This document shows, piece after piece, positions 36,400-44,749 of a stretch of 64,000 nucleotides of DNA; positions within the stretch are counted from its first letter, which is position 1; each line of letters begins with the position of its first letter. The DNA is taken from the NCBI GenBank assembly GCA_050011775.1, contig JBEKIL010000005.1, positions 190,719-254,718 on the forward strand, read 5' to 3'. Both the position numbers and the translations under genes were made by a program. The notes beneath the pieces are model-generated. The model was given only the letters and a program-made list of their open reading frames with translations. It searched no databases and had not been told where the DNA came from. The stretch is from CAVZMI01 sp050011775 (GTDB taxonomy: Bacteria > Bacteroidota > Ignavibacteria > UBA10030 > CAVZMI01).

Positions 36400-36705
36400 A
36401 TGAAAAACAGATTCTTCACACTTGAACATTCGGAAATAATTTACGCTCCACTCCTTTTACTTGCATTATTCTTCTCGAGCATTCTTGTTTCATCTTTTCA
36501 CGAACACCACTGCAACGGTACAACTGACGATTGCGCTATTTGCAGGTTCCAGAATGCCTCGTTCACAATGCCGGCAACACTTGTATCGGCCGTCGCTCTT
36601 TTTCAGCGACCGCTTCCTGAGCGTGCAATCACTCTCAACTACAACGCCACCGACCCATCTCAGAAACTTGTCTGCGCTTCTCACGCTCCTCCTCAATTCA
36701 ACTAA
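36400..36705 (+). CDS. Small Cys/His-containing membrane or exported protein
   Basis: A protein of 101 residues with one hydrophobic helix (about 15-33) followed by FHEHHCNGTTDDCAICRFQ, a His/Cys cluster able to bind a metal ion. The rest is unremarkable. Similar short proteins with HxHHC...CxxC patterns (DUF2946-like) occur beside metal transport genes. It is the first gene after the divergent control region and is followed at 139 nt by the outer-membrane protein of the metal cluster, so a link to metal sensing or handling is inferred. Confidence 0.6.
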   Translation: MKNRFFTLEHSEIIYAPLLLLALFFSSILVSSFHEHHCNGTTDDCAICRFQNASFTMPATLVSAVALFQRPLPERAITLNYNATDPSQKLVCASHAPPQFN

Positions 36706-36843
36706 TCTCTTAATAAAGAATTTTACCGCTTCCCCTTGCTGCCGTTAAGAGCGACAGGATTCGGTACATTCGATAGTGCACCATGCGCAGTCATATTCTT
36801 GTCATTGCCCATAGTGTTATTACAATAATTTTGAGGAGTTCTT

Positions 36844-38124
36844 ATGAAATTGAAGAAAACATGCATTTCAGCATTGCTTTTAATATTTCTTTGGCCGGGC
36901 GGATTGCTCCGGTCGCAATCGAGAGAAGGATCTGCCTTCGATCAGTCTAAATTCGTTCCGGATATCGCACTCATTCTCGATATCTCCGGAGTTGCAAGGG
37001 ATATGGCAAATGAGAAATATTACTCTCTTACAATTCCCGGTTTCAGCTATCCGTTTCTGAACCACCCGAGTTCTTCCGGATTGAATGCGCACCGTGGATT
37101 GAATTTTAATTACGGTGAACTGTCGCTGTATTCCGTTGTCGATCCGTATTTCGACCTCTTTGCCGTTCTCGACCTTGCGCCGGAAAGCGCCGGCCTGGAA
37201 GAGGCGTATTTTACGACGAGGAAACTTCCGTATGGTTTTAAGATAAAGGCAGGAAAGTTTCTCGCGAGCTTCGGCAGGGTCAACGAGCAGCATGAACATT
37301 TCTGGGACTTTGCCAACCGGCCGCTTATTGCAACAGCACTCTTCGGCGAGGATGGGCTGAATGAAATTGGCGCGCAAGCCACTTGGGTTGCACCGAGCTC
37401 ATTTTTTCTTGTGTTCGGTGCGGAAGTGTTGAACGGTGATAATGAACACAGTTTCGGTACTTCGGGTTTCAGCGATCCGGGAGGTAACGTTGCTGTCAAC
37501 GCCGTGCAGGGACCGAATCTCTTTATAGGATTTATCCGTTCTTCATTCGATATCGAAGATGCTTCGATCTTATTCGGCATTTCGAATGCGATGGGAACGA
37601 CAAGAACCAATCAGGGCTTTTCCTCTACAGGAGGCACAGGAGAAGCCATCAATGCGAAAACCGATATTATCGGCGGCGACCTGACGGTTAAATATTCTCT
37701 CGATGCAATCCGCTATCTTTCGTTCCAGAGCGAATATATGTATCGCGTGATGAACGGTTCGGAATACGAACGCGACTCATCGAATGCTGTCTCGTCATTG
37801 AACCTCGACAAACATCATTCCGGTTTTTATGCACAGCTTGTCGCAAAAGCCGATCAGGTATGGAGAATCGGCGTGCGGTATGATCTACTGATGCAGAACG
37901 CTGTCGCGCTCGGAGGCGCAGATCAACACATGCCGTCGAATCTTCCGCGTTATTCTGCAATAATCGAATATAGTCCTACAGAATTCTCACGGCTTCGACT
38001 TCAGTTCGACAGGGACGAGAGCCGTTACATGCAGGCTTCCGGAGGATGGTCCCGGCAGCCGTATACACAAATTATTTTGCAAGCGAACCTGACCATCGGC
38101 GCTCACGGCGCTCATGCATTTTAA
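36844..38124 (+). CDS. Outer-membrane beta-barrel protein of the metal-uptake cluster
   Basis: A protein of 426 residues with a Sec signal ending LLRSQ and a good ribosome binding site (GAGGAG). Repeated amphipathic strands (FFLVFGAEVL, LSFQSEYMYRVM, PYTQIILQANLTIGA) suggest a porin-like barrel. KIKAGKFLASFGRVNEQHEHFWDF near residue 130 is a feature I associate with outer-membrane proteins next to ZnuA-type genes. No TonB box or plug domain is obvious. It ends 36 nt before the metal-binding protein gene, so it probably brings the metal across the outer membrane. Confidence 0.7.
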   Translation: MKLKKTCISALLLIFLWPGGLLRSQSREGSAFDQSKFVPDIALILDISGVARDMANEKYYSLTIPGFSYPFLNHPSSSGLNAHRGLNFNYGELSLYSVVDPYFDLFAVLDLAPESAGLEEAYFTTRKLPYGFKIKAGKFLASFGRVNEQHEHFWDFANRPLIATALFGEDGLNEIGAQATWVAPSSFFLVFGAEVLNGDNEHSFGTSGFSDPGGNVAVNAVQGPNLFIGFIRSSFDIEDASILFGISNAMGTTRTNQGFSSTGGTGEAINAKTDIIGGDLTVKYSLDAIRYLSFQSEYMYRVMNGSEYERDSSNAVSSLNLDKHHSGFYAQLVAKADQVWRIGVRYDLLMQNAVALGGADQHMPSNLPRYSAIIEYSPTEFSRLRLQFDRDESRYMQASGGWSRQPYTQIILQANLTIGAHGAHAF

Positions 38125-38160
38125 AGAAAAAATATTTTTCATTTATTTATGGAGTATCGT

Positions 38161-39054
38161 ATGAAGTTATCTAAAATTATTCCGCTGTTGCTGCTGTGCG
38201 TGCAAACAGCATTTACGGGACAGCTGCAGGTTGTAGCGACCTACGGGTACATCAGCGACATCGTTCAGCGCATCGGCAAGGATCGTGTCGAAGCAGTCAC
38301 TCTTGCGCGGGGAGATTATAACCCCCATTTTATCATTCCAAAACCATCCTACATTGCCAAATTACGAAGAGCCGATCTTCTTGTTCTCAATGGAGGGCAA
38401 TTGGAAATCGGATGGCTGCCGCAACTTATCAAACAGGCGAACAACGGCACCGTGCAGCCGGGGGAACGGGGATTTCTCGATCTTTCCATGTATGTGCATT
38501 TGATCGATGTGCCGACGAGTGTTTCCCGGGAACTCGGCGATGTGCATCCGGAAGGGAACCCGCACTTTTTCCTCGATCCGGATAATATTCCGCTCATTGC
38601 AAAAGCTATCACTGAACGTTTAAGTGAACTCGATCCTAAAAATCAAGCTTTCTATGAAGCGAACAATAAAGAATTGTACGCCCTGTGGCAGCAGAACATG
38701 AAAACATGGGAAGAGAAACTGAAACCGTTCAAGGGAGAAAAGGTCGTTGAATATCACCGGCTCTTCGATTACTTTTTGCACCGGTTCGGGTTTACGATTG
38801 CCGGCACAATCGAACCGCTGCCCGGAATTCCGCCGACGACAAAACACATTGCCGATATCGAGAAATTGATCGAGCGGGAACAGGTGAAGTTCATACTGCA
38901 GGATGTCTACAATCCGCAGGATGCCTCATCGTATTTAGCGAAACGACTCAATGTAAAACTTATTGTTCTGCCGCATGATGTCGGAGCTGTGAAAGAGGCC
39001 GACAATGTGTTTAGCGTATTTGATGAAATCGTGAGGAGACTGACTAATGGCTGA
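38161..39054 (+). CDS. Metal ABC transporter substrate-binding protein (ZnuA/TroA family)
   Basis: A protein of about 297 residues. The ATG at 38161 follows GGAG by 7 nt and begins a signal ending TAFTG; the in-frame start at 38149 would place extra residues before the signal. The cluster A-I metal ligands can be picked out: H56 (NPHF), H135 (GNPHFF), H199 (EYHRLF) and a possible acidic fourth ligand near D248. The His-rich loop of many zinc-specific ZnuA proteins is absent, so Zn and Mn are both possible. Its end overlaps the permease gene by 8 nt. Confidence 0.88.
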   Translation: MKLSKIIPLLLLCVQTAFTGQLQVVATYGYISDIVQRIGKDRVEAVTLARGDYNPHFIIPKPSYIAKLRRADLLVLNGGQLEIGWLPQLIKQANNGTVQPGERGFLDLSMYVHLIDVPTSVSRELGDVHPEGNPHFFLDPDNIPLIAKAITERLSELDPKNQAFYEANNKELYALWQQNMKTWEEKLKPFKGEKVVEYHRLFDYFLHRFGFTIAGTIEPLPGIPPTTKHIADIEKLIEREQVKFILQDVYNPQDASSYLAKRLNVKLIVLPHDVGAVKEADNVFSVFDEIVRRLTNG

Positions 39055-39793
39055 TATACTTCTTTCCGCATTCTTTCTCTCGGTAGTGCTGCTCGGTATA
39101 CATTCCTTCTTTGGTCTCGAAATTATAAAAAGAGGGATTATATTCACCGATCTTGCAATAGGGCAAATGGCGGCATTAGGCGCCGCACTCTCAATTCTAT
39201 TTTTTGAGGGCCGTTATATCTACCCGATATCACTTGCATTTGCTTTAATCGGTGGAGTCGCTATTTCATTTAGCGCAAAGCGAACTGTATCACACGAAGC
39301 GTTCATTGGACTCATGTACGCGTTCGGTATTTCAGGCGTGTTCATTGTCTTGTCAAAATCGAGCCACGGAATTGAGATGTTCGACAGGCTCATGGCATCC
39401 GATATTCTGTTCACTCCATTGAGCGATATCGTCGAAACGGCAATCATCTATGCCGCCCTCGGCCTGGTTCTATTTTTTCTCTATCCAAGAACTAAAGGAA
39501 TCTGGAAGGACATGTTGTTCTTTGTATCCTTTGCCGCTACCGTCACAAGCTCTGTACGAATGGCTGGAGTACTCATTGTATTTGCGCTCCTTGTGGCTCC
39601 CGCATATATATCGATTAGGATGAAAAAAGGAAAATTGCTTTTAACAGCATGGGCTGTGGGAACTTGCGTGAATGTCGTTTCTATCCTTGTTTCGTACAAC
39701 TTAGATTTGCCTACAGGATACACGCTTGTGTTTTTCCATGCATTGCTCGCGCTGACGGTATCGATTCTTTTTCCAGTAAAACAGACAGAATGA
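39047..39793 (+). CDS. Metal ABC transporter permease (ZnuB/TroC family)
   Basis: A protein of 248 residues, somewhat short for the family (260-290). It has about seven membrane helices and includes GIHSFFGLEIIKRGIIFTDLAIGQMAALG and SVRMAGVLIVFALLVAPA, conserved in ABC-3 permeases. It overlaps the binding-protein gene by 8 nt and its stop overlaps the next short frame (ATGA). No ATPase gene accompanies it; one must be supplied from elsewhere for transport. Confidence 0.88.
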   Translation: MADILLSAFFLSVVLLGIHSFFGLEIIKRGIIFTDLAIGQMAALGAALSILFFEGRYIYPISLAFALIGGVAISFSAKRTVSHEAFIGLMYAFGISGVFIVLSKSSHGIEMFDRLMASDILFTPLSDIVETAIIYAALGLVLFFLYPRTKGIWKDMLFFVSFAATVTSSVRMAGVLIVFALLVAPAYISIRMKKGKLLLTAWAVGTCVNVVSILVSYNLDLPTGYTLVFFHALLALTVSILFPVKQTE

Positions 39794-39960
39794 CATTTAA
39801 TAATATCATCATTAAAATTCTGGTCGACAATAAGGCGAACGCCGGTCTGATGAAAGAACATGGCTTTCCCGTATGGATCGAAGTCTCTGGTCATAGAATT
39901 TTGTTTGATAACAGGTCAGGGGACATCTCTGATATAAAACGCGGCGATGCTTGGTTGTGA
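39790..39960 (+). pseudogene. Truncated metallo-beta-lactamase-fold protein (N-terminal remnant)
   Basis: A 56-codon frame, translationally coupled to the permease stop (ATGA). KILVDNKANAGLMKEHGFPV and HRILFD are the N-terminal strands of a metallo-beta-lactamase subfamily that normally continues with a DTGQ-like loop and a distant HxHxDH zinc motif. Here the frame reads NRSGDISD and stops, and repeat-like DNA begins about 15 nt later. The zinc-binding part is lost, so it is a remnant, possibly cut by arrival of the repeats. Confidence 0.65.
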
Positions 39961-40419
39961 TTTACACCATGCTATTAAGGCGGACGAGCCGAAGGATTTC
40001 CTTTTTATTTTTTTATTATTCCATATGCCGCTCCTGACGGAGCTCTTTCGTTTTTAGATTATGCTTTTCTACCAATATTCCGTCCCTACGGGACTCTCAT
40101 CTTAAAGAATTACAAATTCCTATCAATCTTAATAAGAAAAAAGGAACGCGTCATCCTGATGACCTGTCCGCCAGAGCGAAGCGTAGGCGGAAAATCAGGA
40201 TCTAGTAAAAATCCCTTTTTCCTTTTTAATTCCTGTCCTGAGCGAGTCCCGATGTTTTCGTGTTCTTTACGCCCCACGTTTCTTAGTGGGGATGTCGGGG
40301 CGAGTCGAAGGGTTTCCTTTTCCCTTATTTTTACCTCTCTATAACCTTTCCACTCGTCCCCCGTATAAGATAATGAGAGCTCTGATTCATTCTTTTCATC
40401 GAAGAAAGGAGCCACCTAA
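39961..40419. repeat. Long repeat-filled intergenic region
   Basis: These 459 nt hold no gene. There are several small palindromes: CGCTCCTGACGGAGC near 40031, GTCCCTACGGGAC at 40082-40094, the CCTGTCCGCC ... GGCGG hairpin at 40163-40190, and at 40240-40307 a GAGCGAGTCCC ... GGGGCGAGTC pair with CCCCACGTTTCTTAGTGGGG nested inside it. This last is one repeat family sitting within another. The final 35 nt should carry the leader of the GT4 gene (GAAAGGAGCC before its start). Confidence 0.7.
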
Positions 40420-41568
40420 ATGAAAATCGCCTATTTCAATGCGAATATGAAGCGGGGACAGGACGGCGTTACACGGGTCATTTACAAAATGATCGACGCC
40501 GCCCGCGAGCGCGGCCATCAGGTTATGGCAGTTACTTCGACACTACCCGACCCGGAAGATCGTATCGTACCGATGGTACAGGTGCCTTCCATCGCTCTAC
40601 CGCTGCAAAAAGTTTATCGCGTTGCGTTCCCATGCTATCAGACATTCGCAAAACAACTCCGCGAGTTTCAACCGGATATTCTTCACATCAACAGTCCGTG
40701 TCCGCTCGGCTTTGTAGCGGGAGTCTATGCCAGGGATTTCAATATTCCTGCCGTTGCAACATATCACACACATTTTCCGGCATATTCACGCTATTATAAT
40801 CTTCAGGGTTTTGAAGATCTTACATGGAAAATTATGAAGCATTTCTATAATAATGTCGATCGTACTTTCGTGCCTGCACTCCCAATACTTGAGGAACTTT
40901 CGGTACATGATATTCACGGACTCAGATATCTACCGAACGGCGTCGATCTGACTTTTTTCAATCCAAAAAACCGTTCTGTAGACTGGCGAAAAGGAATCAC
41001 ATCGGATACCGATAAACCGATTGTACTATTCGTAAGCCGATTGGTATGGGAAAAGGATCTAACCGACCTCGCCAGGATGTACAATATTCTGAAAAATAAA
41101 AGAAATGATTTTGAGATGGTCGTTATTGGCGACGGCTATGCCCGCACCGAATTCGAAGCGATGATGCCGGGAGCTAAATTCCTGGGCTACCAGAGCGGTA
41201 AGACACTTGCGCAAAGTTATGCGTCATCTGATATCTTCGTGTTCCCATCGACGACGGAGACATTCGGACTTGTCACTGTTGAAGCGATGGCCTCGGGAGC
41301 TGTTCCCGTCACGGCAAAAATTGGCGGGGCCGTCGGGATCATACAGGAGGGAATTTCAGGATTATTCGCGCTTCCACACGATTCTGCAGATATGGCACAA
41401 GAGGTTGAATTCCTGCTTGATCATCCTGACCGACGTGCTTCAATGGCAGCCGCTGCACTCGTTCGAGCGCAGGAATTCGGGTGGACAAAAATTCTAAACC
41501 AGCTTTTTGAACATTACGCTGATGTGTGTGATTTGCATATATACCTGCAGCACCGCTATGTCGCATGA
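40420..41568 (+). CDS. Glycosyltransferase family 4
   Basis: A protein of 382 residues, normal for a GT-B retaining enzyme. It has HINSPCPLGFVAG and YHTHFPAYSRYY in the acceptor domain, and VVIGDGYARTEFEAM and FPSTTETFGLVTVEAMASG (the EX7E donor-binding motif) in the second. The overall look is that of MgtA-type alpha-mannosyl- or glucosyltransferases acting on lipids. A clear GGAG precedes the ATG. It stands alone between two repeat regions, so its pathway cannot be inferred from neighbours. Confidence 0.88.
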   Translation: MKIAYFNANMKRGQDGVTRVIYKMIDAARERGHQVMAVTSTLPDPEDRIVPMVQVPSIALPLQKVYRVAFPCYQTFAKQLREFQPDILHINSPCPLGFVAGVYARDFNIPAVATYHTHFPAYSRYYNLQGFEDLTWKIMKHFYNNVDRTFVPALPILEELSVHDIHGLRYLPNGVDLTFFNPKNRSVDWRKGITSDTDKPIVLFVSRLVWEKDLTDLARMYNILKNKRNDFEMVVIGDGYARTEFEAMMPGAKFLGYQSGKTLAQSYASSDIFVFPSTTETFGLVTVEAMASGAVPVTAKIGGAVGIIQEGISGLFALPHDSADMAQEVEFLLDHPDRRASMAAAALVRAQEFGWTKILNQLFEHYADVCDLHIYLQHRYVA

Positions 41569-41917
41569 AAACAAATGCCCCTCCAACCAATTAAACCTAC
41601 AAATGAAGGGTCTACGACCCGTTGGGGCACAGTACCCCGACCTGTCCGCCGTCTTGTCCTGAGCGAGTCCCGCGCAGGATGCGGGACGAGTCGAAGGATT
41701 TCGTGTTTCGATCTTCTTCGTCCCACGTTCTCGTGCTCCGTTCTTTTCCGTCTCACGTTCCCGTGTTCTTTATGGTCCCACGTTTTGTGTGGGACCCAGT
41801 GAGATTCACGTCCCACGATTTCGTGCTCCGTTCTTTTCCGTCTCACGTTTCCCAGTGAGATTCACGTCCCACTTTCTAAATGGGATTGTGGGACCAGTGG
41901 GGCTGGCAGAAGCGGTT
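41569..41917. repeat. Cluster of GTCCCACG / GTCTCACG repeats
   Basis: A mosaic of short repeats without a gene. 41661-41694 is a GAGCGAGTCCCGC ... GCGGGACGAGTC hairpin. 41719-41757 matches, in inverse orientation, 4412-4450 exactly over 39 nt. 41811-41850 is a third, slightly changed copy. GTGGGACCAGTGGGGCT near 41890 matches a piece at 10552. The region separates the GT4 gene from the convergent nadA. Confidence 0.8.
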
Positions 41918-42877
41918 TCAGGCAGTCATTTCCATCATACGCTGAATCGGAATAAGGGCGCGGCGCCTGAGCTCTTCATCCATAACAATTTCCGGCGAGC
42001 GGTTCTTCATACAGAGGTAAAGCTTTTCCATTGTGTTTAGTTTCATGTGCGGACAGACGTTGCATGCACATGACTCGTCCTGCGGTGCCGAGACGAATTT
42101 CTTCCCCGGGCATGCTTTCTCCATCTGGTGGATAATTCCGGGTTCGGTTGCAACGATAAATTCATTCTCCGGGCTCGATTGAACATACTTCAACAGTGCA
42201 CTCGTCGAGCCGATAAATTCAGCCTGAGCGAGTACAATATCCTCGCATTCCGGATGTGCAATGAGTCTCGCCTTCGGATTCTCAAGTTTCAACTGCCGGA
42301 TTTTCTTTTCACTGTATGCCTCATGGACAATACATATTCCCTGCCACAGGAGCATATCACGTCCGGTTTTTTTCCTGAGATACGCGCCGAGATTCCTATC
42401 GGGTGCAAAGAGGATAGGTTTCTCAGGCGGTATTTGCCTGATTATTTTTTCAGCGCTGCTTGACGTACAGATAATATCGCTGAGTGCTTTCACTTCGGCC
42501 GTACAGTTGATGTACGTGATCGCTACATGGTCGGGATGTTTCAGGCGAAATTTTCTGAAATCATCGGCCGGGGCGCTTTCGGCGAGCGAACATCCCGCTT
42601 TCAAGTCGGGTAACAGAACCTGCTTTGACGGATTGAGAATCTTTGCCGTCTCAGCCATAAAATGGACGCCCGCAAAAACAATGACGTCGGCATTCGTCTG
42701 AGCAGCTTTCTTTGCGAGCTCAAGACTATCGCCCACAATATCCGCAACATCCTGGATTTCAGATTCCTGATAATAATGCGCGAGAATAACGGCATTTAAC
42801 TCGCGTCTTAACCGCCTAATTTCTGATTCAAAATCCAACCGTTCATCAGTACGATTTATGGGAAAAAAATCATTCAT
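41918..42877 (-). CDS. nadA: Quinolinate synthase A
   Basis: A protein of 319 residues. NAVILAHYYQESEIQDVADIVGDS near residue 32 is the family start. Cysteines lie in GCSLAE, INCTAE and CACNVCPHMKLNT; three of them hold the oxygen-sensitive [4Fe-4S] cluster needed to condense iminoaspartate with dihydroxyacetone phosphate. It works in de novo NAD synthesis. No nadB or nadC is next to it; it is divergent from hrcA and converges on a repeat cluster. Confidence 0.95.
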   Translation of the reverse strand: MNDFFPINRTDERLDFESEIRRLRRELNAVILAHYYQESEIQDVADIVGDSLELAKKAAQTNADVIVFAGVHFMAETAKILNPSKQVLLPDLKAGCSLAESAPADDFRKFRLKHPDHVAITYINCTAEVKALSDIICTSSSAEKIIRQIPPEKPILFAPDRNLGAYLRKKTGRDMLLWQGICIVHEAYSEKKIRQLKLENPKARLIAHPECEDIVLAQAEFIGSTSALLKYVQSSPENEFIVATEPGIIHQMEKACPGKKFVSAPQDESCACNVCPHMKLNTMEKLYLCMKNRSPEIVMDEELRRRALIPIQRMMEMTA

Positions 42878-43009
42878 CTCTTTATCTCTCGCATTGAAAC
42901 CATAAGTCTATGCTTTCTTACTATTTCTATCTATATAATGTAACAAAAACGATGTCGCATATGTTCTTGAAAGTGGATGAAATTACGAAAGCACGCACTC
43001 AGAAGCAAG

Positions 43010-43038
43010 TTGACAAACTGCCCAAAATTTGGTATTTT
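43010..43038 (+). promoter_or_regulatory. Promoter of the hrcA-grpE-dnaJ operon
   Basis: TTGACA at 43010-43015, a 17-nt spacer and TATTTT at 43033-43038, ending 29 nt before the hrcA start. The sequence around it does not contain the CIRCE inverted repeat (TTAGCACTC-N9-GAGTGCTAA); only a half-like GCACTC word (GCACGCACTC) is found at 42991-43000. Confidence 0.6.
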
Positions 43039-43067
43039 TAATAGAATTTATGGTGGGATGAGCATTT

Positions 43068-44096
43068 ATGGCTGAAGCACTTTCCGAGAGAGAACGGACA
43101 ATTCTCCGGTATATCGTCCACAATTACATCCAGACCGCAATACCGGTCGGATCACGGTGGATAGCAAAATACCTGGACATAGGATTAAGTCCGGCTACCA
43201 TTCGCAACGTGATGGCCGATCTCGAATTTATGGGATATCTTAACCATCCGCATACATCGGCCGGGAGAATGCCCACAGATAGAGGGTATCGGTTCTACGT
43301 TGATTATTTGATGGAAGTCGAACACCTTCAGGATAGCGAACAGGACAGTATTCAACAAATCCTCTCCCCTGTCGACGATCCGGAAGAACTGCTCCGCGAA
43401 AGCTCGAAAATCCTTGGACGAATTTCGCACCAGTTGAGCATTATTACTTCTCCTCGCTTCGCCAGCGGAATTTTCGAAAAGCTTGAGCTGATTCCTCTCA
43501 GCAGCAGTAAGATCATGGTTGTGATATCGTTGAAAGCAGGACTGGTAAAGACAATTACCATGGAAGTGTTGAGTGAAATTCGACGGGAGAAATTGGATGA
43601 GCTGGCACAAATCATGAATGGGCGGTTGTCCGGTCTCACATTACTGGAAATCAGAAATACCTTTTTTGATCGAATGAAAGATATTTCAACAGAACAGACC
43701 GGCCTTGTCCGTCTTTTTATTGATTCTGTCGATAAGCTTTTTGACGACGTTCCCGAAGTTGAGAAAGTCCATATCGGTGGAACCCGCGACATACTCTCGC
43801 AGCCCGAGTTCGAGCACCCGGAAAATTTCCGGAGTATCATCGAGCTGCTTGACAATCAACAGATGATTATTCATGTGCTGGAGAAAAAAGATTTGAAAGT
43901 CGGCGACGTCGGCGTTTCCATCGGATCGGAAAATAGTGATGAAGCACTTAAGCATTACAGCATATTGACGACCGACTATTCTGTCGCCGATGTCAATGGA
44001 TCGGTATGCATAATAGGACCGAAGCGAATGAATTATCCGAAGGTTGTTCCTCTGGTCGATTATATAGCGCGTACTATCTCGTCGATGCTGAGTTAA
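43068..44096 (+). CDS. hrcA: Heat-inducible transcription repressor HrcA
   Basis: A protein of 342 residues, the normal length. SERERTILRYIVHNYIQTAIPVGSR and SPATIRNVMADLEFMGYL form the winged-helix DNA-binding part, and PTDRGYRFYVDYLM follows as in the family. The C-terminal GAF-like domain has GSENSDEALKHYSILTTDY. HrcA binds CIRCE operators of chaperone genes and is itself kept active by GroEL in well studied species. It is first in an operon with grpE (54 nt) and dnaJ. Confidence 0.95.
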   Translation: MAEALSERERTILRYIVHNYIQTAIPVGSRWIAKYLDIGLSPATIRNVMADLEFMGYLNHPHTSAGRMPTDRGYRFYVDYLMEVEHLQDSEQDSIQQILSPVDDPEELLRESSKILGRISHQLSIITSPRFASGIFEKLELIPLSSSKIMVVISLKAGLVKTITMEVLSEIRREKLDELAQIMNGRLSGLTLLEIRNTFFDRMKDISTEQTGLVRLFIDSVDKLFDDVPEVEKVHIGGTRDILSQPEFEHPENFRSIIELLDNQQMIIHVLEKKDLKVGDVGVSIGSENSDEALKHYSILTTDYSVADVNGSVCIIGPKRMNYPKVVPLVDYIARTISSMLS

Positions 44097-44150
44097 TCTG
44101 CATCGTGCGTTTTCCGATGAATATTGTTATACATTTTAAGAGGGCAATTC

Positions 44151-44747
44151 ATGGTGGATGAACATACAGAGACAAACGGAAAAGAATCTGTCGCGAACGG
44201 CGAGAAACAGTCGGCTCCGGTTCAGGAATCGGAAACCGATTCTTTATTAAAGCGCATCGCTGAACTCGAAAAGGTGGTTGAATCCACAAAAGATCAATTG
44301 CTCAGGAAGGCGGCCGACTTCGAGAATTACAGACGACGGATCGAAGGAGATATGGCGATGATAAGTCGATTTGCCAACGAAGGACTTATCCTCGAGCTTC
44401 TTCCGATCCTCGACGACTTTACACGGTCGATGAAAAGCGGAAAAGACCGAAGTGAATTCGGTCCTTTCTTTCAAGGAGTCGAACTCATTTACAGTAAATT
44501 GATGAAAATCCTCGAAGCACAAGGGGTTACACCGATAGAATGTATCGGTAAGGAATTTAACGTTGATTTCCATGATGCGTTAATGCAGATGCCGAAAGAA
44601 GGCGTCACCCCTCATACAATTATTGAAGAAGTCGAAAAAGGATACATGCTATTCGATAAAGTACTTCGTCATGCAAAGGTCGTCGTGGCAAGCGAGCCTC
44701 AGGATGTGAAGACAGCATCCGGAAGTACACATGAGGCTGCAGAATAA
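44151..44747 (+). CDS. grpE: Nucleotide exchange factor GrpE
   Basis: A protein of about 198 residues. The ATG at 44151 follows GAGGG at good distance; a TTG-type start at 44124 would lengthen it with no family support. A charged N-terminal tail and long coiled coil (LLKRIAELEKVVESTKDQLLR, split here by DFENYRRR) lead to the beta domain with LMKILEAQGVTPI and FDKVLRHAKVVVA. It releases ADP from DnaK. dnaJ starts 2 nt later; dnaK is not in the window. Confidence 0.94.
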   Translation: MVDEHTETNGKESVANGEKQSAPVQESETDSLLKRIAELEKVVESTKDQLLRKAADFENYRRRIEGDMAMISRFANEGLILELLPILDDFTRSMKSGKDRSEFGPFFQGVELIYSKLMKILEAQGVTPIECIGKEFNVDFHDALMQMPKEGVTPHTIIEEVEKGYMLFDKVLRHAKVVVASEPQDVKTASGSTHEAAE

Positions 44748-44749
44748 TC

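Noticed and set aside
42955..43067. Possible CIRCE operator upstream of hrcA
   Set aside because: Only a half-like word GCACGCACTC is present; the second half GAGTGCTAA with 9-nt spacing is missing. HrcA control of its own operon cannot be claimed from the sequence.
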